This document shows positions 1-10,669 of a DNA stretch of 64,000 nt, piece after piece (the first letter of the stretch is position 1; each line of letters begins with the position of its first letter). The notes under the pieces are model-generated. The model was not told where the DNA came from. It saw only the letters and a list, made by a program, of their open reading frames with translations, and did no database searches. The translations under genes were made by a program, and so were the position numbers. The stretch lies in the NCBI RefSeq assembly GCF_017833295.1, contig NZ_JAFIBW010000001.1, positions 3,437,501 to 3,501,500 on the forward strand. The letters run 5' to 3'. The stretch is from Methylobacterium sp. PvR107. GTDB taxonomy: Bacteria > Pseudomonadota > Alphaproteobacteria > Rhizobiales > Beijerinckiaceae.

Positions 1-419
1 ACGACGACTGGAACACCGCTTGCGCCGCCCTCGACCGCCCGGCGGAGATCGGACCCCGCTTCGTGGAGGCAATCCCGATCCTGCGCATCTTCGACGAGGC
101 CAAGGCGCGCGAGTTCTACTGCGGCTTCCTCGGGTTCGAGGCCGGGTTCGAGCACCGCTTCGAGCCGGGTCAGCCCCTCTACATGGAGGTCGCCCGCGCC
201 GGCCTGCGACTGCACCTGTCCGAGCATCACGGCGATGCCAGCCCCGGCTCGACGGTGTTCGTGCCGATGCGCGGCGTCCATGCCTATCACCGGGAACTGA
301 CCGCCAAGCGATACGGCTATGCCCGGCCAGGCGTTGATCAGGCTCCTTGGGGCGACGTGCTGGAGGTGGCCGACCCGTTCGGGAACAGGCTGCGGTTCTG
401 CGAGCGCCGCGACGGATGA
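1..419 (+). CDS. Glyoxalase superfamily protein, 5' partial
   Basis: The frame is open from base 3 to a TGA at 417-419, so the gene begins before the window. The visible part carries a vicinal-oxygen-chelate (glyoxalase/bleomycin-resistance) fold: an early FDEAKAREFYCGFLGF segment, then YMEVARAGLRLHLSEHHGD, and a final EVADPFGNRLRFCE segment typical of the last beta strand. Residues before GTG 63 (DDWNTACAAL) resemble the end of the small helical domain found ahead of glyoxalase domains in many alphaproteobacterial proteins of this family, so I favour a longer two-domain protein over a 118-residue one starting at GTG 63. The substrate cannot be told; such proteins bind metal and act on, or sequester, small molecules. 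A strong hairpin follows at 497-530. Confidence 0.75.
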   Translation, partial: DDWNTACAALDRPAEIGPRFVEAIPILRIFDEAKAREFYCGFLGFEAGFEHRFEPGQPLYMEVARAGLRLHLSEHHGDASPGSTVFVPMRGVHAYHRELTAKRYGYARPGVDQAPWGDVLEVADPFGNRLRFCERRDG

Positions 420-496
420 CCGATCCCCGGCCGCGCTGATCCGTCGTCGATCCGAGGTACGCCCCTCGCGGAGGACGGCCGGGCTCGACGGTCAAT

Positions 497-530
497 CGTC
501 CCCTCGCTCCGCGTGCGGAGCGAGGGGACG
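497..530. terminator. Strong hairpin after glyoxalase gene
   Basis: A perfect 16-bp inverted repeat (497-512 with 515-530) is separated by two bases. It lies 78 bp after the glyoxalase stop codon and has no T-run, so it is either a Rho-independent-like 3' end structure or a simple palindrome. The rest of 420-652 shows no convincing gene. Confidence 0.45.
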
Positions 531-652
531 CCCGCATCTCGCCTTCTGGCACTCCCACGGCGACGGGCGAGCGTTACGTGGGCTCTCGGACGAGCATCAT
601 CACCGCGCCGTCATACCACGGGAGAGCGAGAGCCCCGGCCGCACCCCGGTAG

Positions 653-762
653 ATGACCGTGTCGCGCCCCGGACTCTCCCTGGAGCGCGACAATCGCATG
701 TGCCTGAGCAGCTTCATGGCGACGGAACATGACGAGTTGCTCTAGCCCGTGTTGAAGGAGGT
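653..762 (+). pseudogene. TetR-family regulator remnant, part before the insertion
   Basis: In one frame the sequence reads RDNRMCLSSFMATEHDELL, a TAG stop at 743-745, then PVLKE, ending exactly at the 5-bp duplication GAGGT (758-762). Joined to 7411 it continues into VQTFANVNTAWLREHL. The MCL.SFMA.E.D.L and following residues resemble the C-terminal ligand domain of TetR regulators. The TAG and the lack of a recognisable DNA-binding domain upstream show that the gene is dead apart from the insertion. This rests on remembered family similarity. Confidence 0.45.
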
Positions 763-803
763 TGGAGTGCACCCTGTTTGACCGGACAGGCAGCGGGGCG
801 GGT

Positions 804-869
804 TTAGGCGCTCCGGCTGAGGAACTCTCGGGGCGAGAGCATGCGCAGTCCGGAGTGCGGGTGGATGGT
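804..869 (-). pseudogene. IS3 transposase OrfB, C-terminal fragment
   Basis: On the minus strand this encodes TIHPHSGLRMLSPREF plus a short tail ending at TAA (complement of 804-806). This is the characteristic C-terminus of an IS3 integrase-type transposase. The preceding residues WFEDYN lie 2.6 kb away at 3513-3530, on the other side of the recombinase element. Removing that element restores WFEDYN-TIHPHSG in one frame. Confidence 0.85.
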
Positions 870-1220
870 GTTGTACAACCCCTCAGCACAAGACCCATAG
901 TACCGACGCTGGCGACGACGGTGTCGTCGTCTACGGGTGGCATCCATGGGCCGGGCGTGCGGTTCGCCTTCACGAGGTGATCGGGCGCGCAGCAGGTACG
1001 GCCGCGCGCTGCACACTCGTGGACGCGCCAGCCGCACGCCTACAGGAGATCCCGGTCTGGATGCTCGATCCCGTCGCGTGCGGGGCAATGCGGGCGGCGG
1101 CGCAGCCGGTCGTGGCCTTGTCCGCGCTGATGAGCTTGCGCGTCCTGCTCGCCGCGGCGGGCAGAGGCCCTGTCCCGCGCCGAGCAACGCTAGCATCGCC
1201 CGAGTCCTCGGGAGATTGCC

Positions 1221-1433
1221 ATGCCACAGCCTCCGCGCCGACCGCGCCGGTCGGACCCGCAGCTCGACCTCGGCCTGACGCAAGGGCCGTCGACTCTGAC
1301 ACCGCCAGCCTGGAGCAGCCTGCCGACGGCGACGCAGCAGACCCTCACCCGCCTGCTGGCCCGCCTGCTCGTCGCCCATACCAACAGATCCTCGCAGCAG
1401 GACGTCCGAGCCGGAGGCGCCGATGAGCGCTGA
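1221..1433 (+). CDS. Small protein encoded upstream of the serine recombinase
   Basis: This encodes 70 residues, Pro/Arg-rich at the N-terminus ([10 protein letters not shown]) with a central helix-forming stretch ([18 protein letters not shown]). Its stop overlaps the recombinase start by 11 bases (ATG at 1423), so the two are probably translationally coupled. Similar short ORFs with a DPQLDL-like start and an LxRLLxxH helix sit in front of related recombinases in rhizobia and Methylobacterium, as far as I remember. It may be a directionality or accessory factor; no function is shown. An upstream in-frame start is not excluded. Confidence 0.55.
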   Translation: MPQPPRRPRRSDPQLDLGLTQGPSTLTPPAWSSLPTATQQTLTRLLARLLVAHTNRSSQQDVRAGGADER

Positions 1434-3489
1434 GAAGATCGGCCCGCAGCACCGAGCCCGCAAAGCCGTGCTCTACGTCCGCCAGTCCTCGGCCCATCAG
1501 GTCCAGCACAACCGCGAGAGCCAGGCCCTGCAATACGCCATGCGCGAGCGCCTCGTCGGGCTCGGCTTTGCCGAGGTCGAGATCATCGACGAGGATCTCG
1601 GCTGCTCGGCCGCCGGCGGCACGCTGCGCGCCGGCTTCGAACGTATGGTCGCCGAGGTCTGCCTGGGCAAGGTCGGCGCGGTCGCCGCCCGCGAGGTCTC
1701 CCGCTTCGCCCGCAACAGCCGGGACTGGCAGCAGCTCGTGGAGATGTGCCGCGTCGTCGATACCCTGCTCGTCGACCAGGAGGCGATCTACGCGCCGCGC
1801 CTGGGCAACGACCGCCTGCTCCTCGGGCTCAAGGGCAGCCTCAACGAGTACGAGCTCGACCTCCTGCGCCAGCGCTCGCTGTCCGCGCGCTACGAGAAGG
1901 CGCGCCGCGGCGAGCTCGTGGTCGCGGCACCTGTCGGCTTCCTCAAGGCCGGCGACCGGCTCGAGATGGATCCCGATCGGCGTGTGCAGGCCGCGATCCG
2001 GTTGGCCATCGACAAGGTGGCCGAGTTGGGCAGCGTGCGCCAGGCCCTGCTCTGGTTCCTGGAGCACGGGCTCGATCTGCCGACCCGCGTCAACGCCGGC
2101 CCGGTGGTCTGGCGCCGCCCCCGTTACTCGACGCTGCGCGAGTTCATCGCCAATCCTGCCTATGGCGGCGCCTACGCCTACGGCCGCAGCCGCGTCACGG
2201 CCAGCTACGACGCGGCCGGCGCCAAGGCGCGGGCCCGGCGCACGCCGCGCTCGGAGTGGCTGGCGTTGAAGCCCGGCGCGCATGAGGGTTACGTCACGTG
2301 GGAGCGGGCGGAGGCGATCCGGGCGATGGTGAGCGAGAACGTCCCGACGAGTTCCCGTGGTGCGCCCAAGCTCGGCTCGGCCCTGCTCTCCGGTCTGCTG
2401 CGCTGCCGGCGCTGCGGACGCAAGCTGAGCGTCCAGTACACCGGGGCCAAGGGGCAGATCCCGCGCTACGCCTGCGTCCGCGGGCGGATCGACTACGGCG
2501 AGCCGAACTGCATCGCCTTCGGCGGCCTTCGTGTCGATGACGTCGTCGAGGCGGCGCTCCTGTCGGTGGTGCAGCCCGGCGCCATCGAGGCGACGCGGGC
2601 AGCCGAGTCGCAGGCGAGCATGCGCCGCGACGAGGCACGTGAGGCGATGATGCGCGATCTGGAGGCGGCGCGCTACGCGGCCGACCGCGCGTTCCGCCAG
2701 TACGACGCCGCCGACCCCGAGAACCGCCTGGTGACCGGCGAACTCGAAGCGCGCTGGAACCGCGCTCTGTCCCGGGTCGGCGCCTGCGAGACGCGCGTTG
2801 CCGAGCACGACGCGGTCGCCCCCCGACCCGCCCTTCCTCCAATCGCGTTGGAGACGCTCGCCGCGGACCTGCAGGGCGTCTGGTCAGCGCCCACGACGGA
2901 TGCGCGGCTCAAGAAGCGGATCGTGCGCACCCTCATCCACGAGGCGATCGCCGACCTCGACGAGGTGCGGGCCGAGATCGTGCTCACCCTGCATTGGGCC
3001 GGTGGCGCCCACACCGAGCATCGCCTGCCGCGTCGGCGACGCGGTCAGCGCACCAGCACGCCCGCCGACGTGATCGAAGCGGTGCGCACACTGGCGCTCA
3101 TCGCGCGCGACGACGTGATCGCGGGCGTACTCAACCGCAACGGCGTGAGGACGGGGCACGGCAACCGCTTCACGCGCGAGCGCGTCACCGCATTGCGCTC
3201 GCAGTACCGCATCCCGGTGTTCCGCGAGGCCGCGGCGGGAGAGGAGCCTTGGCTGAACCTGACCCAAGCTGCCGCCCGCGTCGGCGTTGCCGCGCGAACC
3301 CTTCGTCTGGCCGCGGAACGGGGCGAGATCGATGCAGCGCATCCGCTCGCGGACGGACCTTGGGTCTTCAGCCGCGCGGCTCTCGACGGCCCGGCTGCCC
3401 GCGTCCTCGCACAGGAGGCACTCAACCGCGGCAAACACCCCGCGGTACCGCATCCAGCACAGCAATCCCTCTTCGCATCAACGACATAG
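1423..3489 (+). CDS. Large serine recombinase
   Basis: The 688-residue protein starts with a resolvase catalytic domain (about 13-150). Its YVRQSS motif places the nucleophilic serine at about residue 22, and conserved arginines follow ([14 protein letters not shown]). Next come a recombinase DNA-binding domain (about 170-300, including the [12 protein letters not shown] motif) and a zinc ribbon (CRRCGRKL ... YAC ... NC, about 325-365). A helical region and a C-terminal HTH-like segment ([18 protein letters not shown], about 610-635) complete it. It would cut and rejoin DNA through a phosphoserine link and is the likely mover of the 870-3518 element. The length is typical of large serine integrases, and no disruption is seen. 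It is the only enzyme in its element. Confidence 0.93.
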   Translation: MSAEKIGPQHRARKAVLYVRQSSAHQVQHNRESQALQYAMRERLVGLGFAEVEIIDEDLGCSAAGGTLRAGFERMVAEVCLGKVGAVAAREVSRFARNSRDWQQLVEMCRVVDTLLVDQEAIYAPRLGNDRLLLGLKGSLNEYELDLLRQRSLSARYEKARRGELVVAAPVGFLKAGDRLEMDPDRRVQAAIRLAIDKVAELGSVRQALLWFLEHGLDLPTRVNAGPVVWRRPRYSTLREFIANPAYGGAYAYGRSRVTASYDAAGAKARARRTPRSEWLALKPGAHEGYVTWERAEAIRAMVSENVPTSSRGAPKLGSALLSGLLRCRRCGRKLSVQYTGAKGQIPRYACVRGRIDYGEPNCIAFGGLRVDDVVEAALLSVVQPGAIEATRAAESQASMRRDEAREAMMRDLEAARYAADRAFRQYDAADPENRLVTGELEARWNRALSRVGACETRVAEHDAVAPRPALPPIALETLAADLQGVWSAPTTDARLKKRIVRTLIHEAIADLDEVRAEIVLTLHWAGGAHTEHRLPRRRRGQRTSTPADVIEAVRTLALIARDDVIAGVLNRNGVRTGHGNRFTRERVTALRSQYRIPVFREAAAGEEPWLNLTQAAARVGVAARTLRLAAERGEIDAAHPLADGPWVFSRAALDGPAARVLAQEALNRGKHPAVPHPAQQSLFASTT

Positions 3490-3518
3490 CGAGATGTGCG
3501 TTCTGATGAGCAGTTGTA

Positions 3519-3751
3519 GTCCTCGAACCAAGCCGGCAAAAGCCGCATCACGGTCTCGGCGTCGACCAAGATGGCGAGGCGGGCGTAGTCGCGCTTGAGC
3601 GTCTTCACGAATGCCTCCGCGATGCCGTTGCTCTGCGGCGAGCGCACCGGGGTGAACAGCAGCCGTAGGCCGAGCGCGGCGGCCGTCTGCGCTGTCTCCT
3701 TGGCGATGTAAGCAGAGCCGTTGTCGGACAGCCACTCGACCGGGTGCGGGG
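3519..3751 (-). pseudogene. IS3 transposase OrfB, middle fragment
   Basis: The minus strand encodes HPVEWLSDNGSAYIAKE and continues through QSNGIAEAFVKTLKRDY to the tryptophan and FEDYN. It therefore holds the second catalytic aspartate (SDNGS) and the catalytic glutamate region (NGIAEAF) of an IS3 DDE integrase core. Its upstream end is cut by the IS21 element at 3752 and its downstream end by the recombinase element at 3518. An apparent extension of the frame into the recombinase element is meaningless. Confidence 0.85.
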
Positions 3752-3892
3752 TGCAGCGCGGCAATCAGGATGAGACCAGCGCGTCAATCAAGATGAGAGG
3801 AACCGCCGATCTGATGACGCAAGGAGGGCAGAGCCCGACCGGAGGCATCGGATCGGCGTCGGCGTGACCTTCAGGGGCACGTCGTCTGGTGA

Positions 3893-6279
<2,387 letters not shown>

Positions 6280-6409
6280 CGCTCCGCGACACGAACCTGA
6301 CCCGACGCCACCTTGCGCCGGTCGATCGACCCGCTCATCATCAACCCGCCGCGACACCGGTCACTCATCCTGATTGTCGCTGACATCTCATCCAGATCGC
6401 CGCGCTACA

Positions 6410-6986
6410 GCGGGGTCTTCGTCGCGCCGAACCGGCTCTCGCAGCAGGCGATCATCAGGTCACTGACCATCTTGGCCGAGACGCCCGTCGTGGTCGCCGA
6501 CCACGCCATGATCTCGCGGTCGCAGGCATCGATGGCAAACAGCACGCGGACGACCGCACTGTCCCGGCAGCGCAGTTCGAGGTGGTCCGAGCACCAGCGC
6601 ACGTTCGAGCGCAGCGCCACGACTACACCGTCGTGGGTACGGCCGGGCCGGCGGGCAGTGTGCGGCGCGAGGGTGAGCCCGTTCGCCTGCAGGATGCGCA
6701 GCACCCGCTTGGCATTGACGCTTGCCTCGCCGCGCGAGCGCAGTGCCCGGTTCACCAGTGCGGTGACGCGGCGATAGCCGTAGCTCGGGCGGGCATCGAC
6801 GATCGCGCGGATGGTCGGCAGCAACTGCGCATCCTCAGGCTTGTAGTAGAGGCCGCGCGGCCGAGCAGGTCGACTCAGGCGCTCGGCCAGGTGGGAGCGG
6901 GCCACGCCGAGCGTGTCGGCGACCGCCTTCACCGCGAACCGCCCGTCGAACCGCCCCAGGAGCTGAGCGGCAAGGTCGGTTTTTTT
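6410..6986 (-). pseudogene. IS3 transposase OrfB, N-terminal fragment
   Basis: From the A7 slippery site (complement of 6980-6986) the minus strand reads KKTDLAAQLLGRFDGR, then an HTH_21-like stretch (AIVDARPSYGYRRVTALVN). The start of the integrase core follows (WCSDHLELRCRDS, IDACDREIMAW), ending at ESRFGATKTP, where IS21 element A interrupts it. The next residues (HPVEW) resume at 3745. OrfB would normally be made by -1 frameshifting from OrfA at the A7 run. Confidence 0.85.
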
Positions 6987-7348
6987 GTGCGCGCGAGGTC
7001 GAGCGCCTCCTTCAGGATCTCGACCTCCATGGTCTTGCGCCCGAGCAGGCGTTCGAGGTCGCGCACGCGCCGCTCCAACTCGCGCACCCGGCTGGTGCCG
7101 ACGACCTCCTCGTCGGCGTGCACGGCCTGATGGCCACCCTCCAGCATGCGCCGCTTCCACGAGAACAGCAGGCTGGGCGAGATGCCGTAGCGGCGGGCGA
7201 CGAACGACACGGACGAGCCGGGCTGCTGGCTCTCCTCGACGAGGCGGATCTTCTCGGTGGTGGACCAGCGCCGTCGACGCTGAACGCCGGTCAGGATCTC
7301 GCCGTGCACCGGCGGGGCGATCGGATCGGATGACATAGCCTTACCCAT
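6929..7348 (-). CDS. IS3-family transposase OrfA
   Basis: The 139-residue DNA-binding subunit has a Tnp_1-type helix-turn-helix (RRRWSTTEKIRLVEESQQPG, then VARRYGISPSLLFSWKRRM) followed by a leucine-zipper-like coiled coil (VRELERRVRDLERLLGRKT). It is complete. OrfA ends a little beyond the A7 run at 6980-6986, where ribosomes would slip -1 to make the OrfAB transposase. Because orfB is broken in three, only OrfA can now be made; in IS3 elements OrfA alone often acts as a repressor of its own promoter. Confidence 0.85.
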   Translation of the reverse strand: MGKAMSSDPIAPPVHGEILTGVQRRRRWSTTEKIRLVEESQQPGSSVSFVARRYGISPSLLFSWKRRMLEGGHQAVHADEEVVGTSRVRELERRVRDLERLLGRKTMEVEILKEALDLARTKKPTLPLSSWGGSTGGSR

Positions 7349-7410
7349 AGGCCAACGCCTATGCCTTCGTGAGCTATGCCGCCTGTCCGGTCAAAACGGG
7401 GTGCGGTTCA

Positions 7411-7623
7411 GAGGTGCAAACGTTCGCCAATGTGAACACCGCTTGGCTACGCGAACATTTGGTCGCTGCCAAACTCACCTCACCGGCCGAGGGTGAGTTA
7501 AGAGCCTGCGCTATTTATGCTGCTGTCGCCGGGGCACAGATCATCGCTCGCAGCCGTTCGGATGTGAAATTGTTCGACGAGTTGATCGAAAGCTACCGAC
7601 GGATGGGCTTGCTCCCAATCTAG
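7411..7623 (+). pseudogene. TetR-family regulator remnant, C-terminal part
   Basis: This reads EVQTFANVNTAWLREHLVAA and, further on, AIYAAVAGAQIIARSRSDV and LIESYRRMGLLP to a TAG. It is a typical TetR C-terminal dimerisation/ligand helix set. The apparent upstream start at 7369 lies inside the IS3 end and is an accident. It is continuous with 653-762 once the 763-7410 insertion and one GAGGT copy are removed. Confidence 0.6.
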
Positions 7624-7740
7624 TCGAACTTCGTATCCGAAACTTTCGAGGCTGAGCGCCTTCGCCCTATCCGATCCATAACGAGCAACTGGTTCAGCGC
7701 GTGTCTCACCCCAATGCAGACCGGCTGTTCTCCGCCCATC

Positions 7741-7835
7741 TGAGACGCTTCAGACAGTCCGCGGCGGCCGATGCTGGCCGAGACCGGCTCGTCCGCTTTG
7801 GAAAATATCGGCCGAAACAGCGGACGAGCCCCCGA
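7741..7835 (-). repeat. Dispersed intergenic repeat R1, copy near marR
   Basis: The minus strand contains blocks GCTTTGG/GTCCGCT, TCGGCCAGCATCGGCCGCCG and the TCTCAGATGGG segment found in order at 49910-49970. It lies in the 240-bp gap between the tetR remnant and marR. No gene is visible in 7624-7863. Confidence 0.5.
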
Positions 7836-7863
7836 CCTGACTTCGCCTGAAGCGAGTCATATC

Positions 7864-8418
7864 TCACTCGATGATGGCTTGTCCTCGCCGGTGGTCGTGC
7901 CCGTTAATCACCCGTCTGAGCAGCTTGGTCAGGTAATCCTGTTCCGCCGGCGTGAGCGCCTCGACCGTCAGCGCGTGTGCCATCCGCGCCGCCGGCTCCA
8001 TCGCGTTGTGGAGCGCCCCGCCCTCCGCGGTCAGGCGGCAGATCTGCGCGCGGCGATCCGTGGGTGACGTCGAGCGGCTGACGAGGCCGCGCGCCGCAAG
8101 CCGCTTGAGGGCGCCGGTCGTCGTCGTCCGGTCGAGGGCGACCGCTGCCGCGAGCGTCGTCTGATCGGCTTCCTCCAGGTCACGCAGGATCGAGAGCAGG
8201 CTGTACTGCAGCGGAGTGACGTTGAAAGCGGCACAACGCTCCGCAAACAGGCTGACGTGGATCTGGTGCATGCGGCGGGCGAGGAAGCCCGGGCGCTCGA
8301 CCAGCGGCCAGTGCGGCGTGCCCGCCGACGCCTCCGCGTCGGTCGGCTCGTCTGCCGGGTCGGCTCGCAGACCCTTACCCATCACCCCGTCCCCGTGGTT
8401 CGGAATCATTCTTGGCAT
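7864..8418 (-). CDS. MarR-family transcriptional regulator
   Basis: The protein is 184 residues from ATG 8418, or 172 from ATG 8382; the latter follows a GGGG-rich stretch and is equally plausible. It has a winged-helix MarR fold: the helices FNVTPLQYSLLSILRDLEEA and QTTLAAAVALDRTTTTGALKR lead to the wing (GLVSRSTSPTDRRAQICRLT). The wing has the DRR signature. It is divergent from the catabolic operon that begins at 8506, with a near-perfect palindrome between them (8438-8457). The simple reading is a ligand-released repressor of that operon and of itself. Confidence 0.88.
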   Translation of the reverse strand: MPRMIPNHGDGVMGKGLRADPADEPTDAEASAGTPHWPLVERPGFLARRMHQIHVSLFAERCAAFNVTPLQYSLLSILRDLEEADQTTLAAAVALDRTTTTGALKRLAARGLVSRSTSPTDRRAQICRLTAEGGALHNAMEPAARMAHALTVEALTPAEQDYLTKLLRRVINGHDHRRGQAIIE

Positions 8419-8437
8419 GCCCTATGCAGACGCCGAA

Positions 8438-8457
8438 ATACGAAGCATGCTTCGCAT
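8438..8457. promoter_or_regulatory. Palindromic candidate MarR operator
   Basis: ATACGAAGCATGCTTCGCAT contains a perfect 14-bp palindrome (8441-8454), extended by two matching outer pairs after one mismatch on each side. It lies in the 87-bp gap between marR and the divergent operon. Its size and position fit a MarR dimer site. Confidence 0.55.
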
Positions 8458-8505
8458 CTGGCAAGTACGAGGCCGGTGCGAGCCGGTCGGAATCGCGAGG
8501 TCGAG

Positions 8506-9789
8506 ATGGACAATCGCCGCTACGATCTGGTTCTGCGGGGCGGGCGGGTGATCTGCCCCGCCTCCGGCGTGGATGGCATCCGCGACGTTGCGGTGCGCGA
8601 CGGGCGCATCGCGGCCGTGGAGGAGACCATCCTGCCGTCGGCCGCAACCGAGGTGGTCGACGTCTCCGGCAAGCTCGTCCTTCCCGGCATGATCGACACG
8701 CACGCCCACGTCTACCAGTACGTCACCGGCCGCTTCGGCCTGAACCCCGACATGGTTGGCGTGCGCTCCGGCGTCACCACGGTGGTGGACCAGGGCGGTC
8801 CCTCCTGCATGACCCTTCCAGGGTTTCGCCACTTCATCGCCGAGCGCTCCGAGACGCAGGTCCTCGCCTTCCTGTCGGCCTACCTCGTTGGCGGCCTGGA
8901 GGGCCATTTCTACCCGAACCTCTACAGCCCGGACGGCGTCGACATCGACGCGACGGTGAAGTCGGCCACCGAGAACCGCGACCTCGTGCGCGGCATCAAG
9001 GGCCACGCCGAGATCGGAGGCTTCGCCCGCTGGGGCATCAAGGTGATGGAGATGGCGGCCGAGATCAGCCGCCGCGCCGACCTGCCGCTCTACGTGCATT
9101 TCGGCCAGCTCTGGGGCCTGCCGGAATCCGGCGCCAACGGCGAGGACGCCGACACCATCGTCGAGCGGGTCATCCCGCTGCTGCGGCCCGGCGACGTGCT
9201 GGCCCATCCCTTTACCCGCCACCCGGGCGGCTTCATCAACGAGCAGGGCGAGGTCCACCACATCATCCGCCGGGCCATGGAGGCCGGGCTGAAGGTCGAT
9301 GTCGGCCACGGCAGCCACTTCTCCTACCGCGTGGCCCGCGCGTCCCTGCCGGCGGGCGTGATCCCCTACACGCTGGGCGCCGACATGCACGGCTACAACA
9401 CCGAGGTCCCCGAGGTGAAGAAGCCCGCCGGCACTCCGGACGAGCACCACGACGACGAGAACCACCCGTTCCTCGGGCAGGCCCGGTTCAGCCTCACCCA
9501 GGCGATGAGCTCGATGATGGCGCTGGGCATCCCGCTGGAGGAGGTGGTGCCGATGGTGACGTCGCATCCGGCCGAGATGCTGCGCATGGGCGACCGGATC
9601 GGCGCCCTCAAGATCGGCTACGCGGCCGACGTCTCGGTGCTGCACGACGATCGCGGCCGCTTCCTGCTGCGCGACAATGAGGACACGCGGGTGATCGCCG
9701 ACCGCCTGCTGCGCCCGGCCTTCTGCCTGCGTGCGGGCCGGCGCTTCGAGGCCGACTCGCCGATCCTGCCCCAGGCGATCGCGGCCTGA
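8506..9789 (+). CDS. Amidohydrolase/deacetylase-family metal-dependent hydrolase
   Basis: The 427-residue protein has the amidohydrolase-superfamily TIM barrel. The metal-binding HxH is in GMIDTHAHVY (about residues 66-68). A conserved lysine in RGIKGHAE (about 165) may be the carbamylated bridge, followed by histidines in LYVHFGQ (about 198) and VLAHPFTRHP. The catalytic aspartate is probably in LGADMHGYN. The family includes dihydroorotase-like and deacetylase-like enzymes that cut cyclic or acyl amides; the substrate is unknown here. ATG 8506 is chosen because GAGGTCGAG precedes it; longer readings run into the marR leader. It is the first gene of the MarR-linked operon, 10 bp before an alpha/beta hydrolase. 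Confidence 0.85.
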   Translation: MDNRRYDLVLRGGRVICPASGVDGIRDVAVRDGRIAAVEETILPSAATEVVDVSGKLVLPGMIDTHAHVYQYVTGRFGLNPDMVGVRSGVTTVVDQGGPSCMTLPGFRHFIAERSETQVLAFLSAYLVGGLEGHFYPNLYSPDGVDIDATVKSATENRDLVRGIKGHAEIGGFARWGIKVMEMAAEISRRADLPLYVHFGQLWGLPESGANGEDADTIVERVIPLLRPGDVLAHPFTRHPGGFINEQGEVHHIIRRAMEAGLKVDVGHGSHFSYRVARASLPAGVIPYTLGADMHGYNTEVPEVKKPAGTPDEHHDDENHPFLGQARFSLTQAMSSMMALGIPLEEVVPMVTSHPAEMLRMGDRIGALKIGYAADVSVLHDDRGRFLLRDNEDTRVIADRLLRPAFCLRAGRRFEADSPILPQAIAA

Positions 9790-9799
9790 GGTGGCGCCG

Positions 9800-10669
9800 G
9801 TGCCCGCCTTCGCCCTCGACGACCCGACCCCGCCGGATCCGCGCCGCCGCTGGGACAGCCTGAACTTCGCGACCCGGGGCGCCTGCTACGACAACAACGC
9901 GGGCGTGCCCGACAGCGCCGCGCAGGTCGCCGCCCGCAACGCGGCCTCCGCGGCCTACCGCGCGGCGCACCCGGCCGGGCTCGATATCCCGTATGCCGCG
10001 GGGGACCGCACCGCCTTCGATCTCTACCCGGCAGCGGAGACGGGCGCCCCGTGCCTCGTCTTCATCCACGGCGGCTACTGGCAGCGCAACGCCCGGGCCG
10101 ACTTCGCCTGCTTCGCGGAGGGCCTGAACGCGGCCGGCTGGTCGGTGGCGATGCCGGGCTACAACCTGGCGCCCGAGGCGAGCCTCGCCGGCATCGCGGC
10201 CGAGATCGGTGCCGCCCTCGACTGGCTCGCCGGGCACGGACCGTCGCGCGGGATCGGCGGCCCGGTCGTCCTCGCCGGTTGGTCCGCGGGGGCGCAGCTT
10301 GCCGCCCTCCATCTCGGGCATCCCGCCGTGTCCGCGGTCCTGGCAATCTCCGGCGTCTACGACCTCGCGCCGATCCGCGAGACCTACCTGAACGAGAAGG
10401 TCGGGCTGAGCGGGGACGAGATCGCGACGCTGTCGCCCCTGCGCCTGCCCGTCGTGCCCAAGCCCATGACGATCGCCTACGGCAGCCGGGAGCTGCCCGC
10501 CCTCGTCCACGACGCGCGCAATCTCCACGCCCTGCGCAGCGCCGCCCACGCGCCGGGCGCCCTGCTGCCGGTGCCGGGCGCCGACCACTTCTCGATCCTC
10601 AACGAATTCCGCCGGTCCGACGGCCTTCTGGTCCGCGCCGCCCAGGATGTTCTCGGAGGCGCCCGATGA
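9800..10669 (+). CDS. Alpha/beta hydrolase, kynurenine-formamidase-like
   Basis: The protein is 289 residues if it starts at GTG 9800, which follows a GAGGTGG ribosome site; GTG 9791 is an alternative. The fold shows an oxyanion motif (VFIHGGYWQR), the nucleophile elbow GWSAGAQLA, a late aspartate/glutamate region, and the catalytic histidine in GADHFSIL. The HGGYW signature and the RGACYDNNAGVPD start match arylformamidase-like hydrolases, which cut N-formyl or similar amides. It follows the amidohydrolase by 10 bp and overlaps the molybdenum subunit by 4 bp, so it probably acts on a product of the hydroxylase or the amidohydrolase. Confidence 0.85.
   Translation: MPAFALDDPTPPDPRRRWDSLNFATRGACYDNNAGVPDSAAQVAARNAASAAYRAAHPAGLDIPYAAGDRTAFDLYPAAETGAPCLVFIHGGYWQRNARADFACFAEGLNAAGWSVAMPGYNLAPEASLAGIAAEIGAALDWLAGHGPSRGIGGPVVLAGWSAGAQLAALHLGHPAVSAVLAISGVYDLAPIRETYLNEKVGLSGDEIATLSPLRLPVVPKPMTIAYGSRELPALVHDARNLHALRSAAHAPGALLPVPGADHFSILNEFRRSDGLLVRAAQDVLGGAR

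Larger units (their letters stand above)
870..3518 (+). mobile_element. Serine-recombinase transposable element inserted in IS3 orfB
   Basis: The hexamer GTTGTA occurs at 870-875 and 3513-3518. Deleting one copy with everything between rejoins the IS3 transposase codons perfectly, so the element is about 2643 bp with a 6-bp shared junction. It holds only a small ORF (1221-1433) and a large serine recombinase (1423-3489). There are no terminal inverted repeats and no other cargo, which fits a self-mobilising element moved by a serine recombinase with a short core identity, not a DDE-type IS. About 340 bp (876-1220) ahead of the small ORF has no gene I can support. Confidence 0.8.

Noticed and set aside
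319..732. 137-codon plus-strand frame after the glyoxalase gene
   Set aside because: It overlaps the glyoxalase 3' end and crosses the strong hairpin, and its Arg/Pro/His-rich sequence lacks coding character.
7369..7623. An 84-residue gene starting at 7369
   Set aside because: The first 14 codons are the IS3 terminal repeat; only the part from 7411 belongs to the old tetR-like gene.
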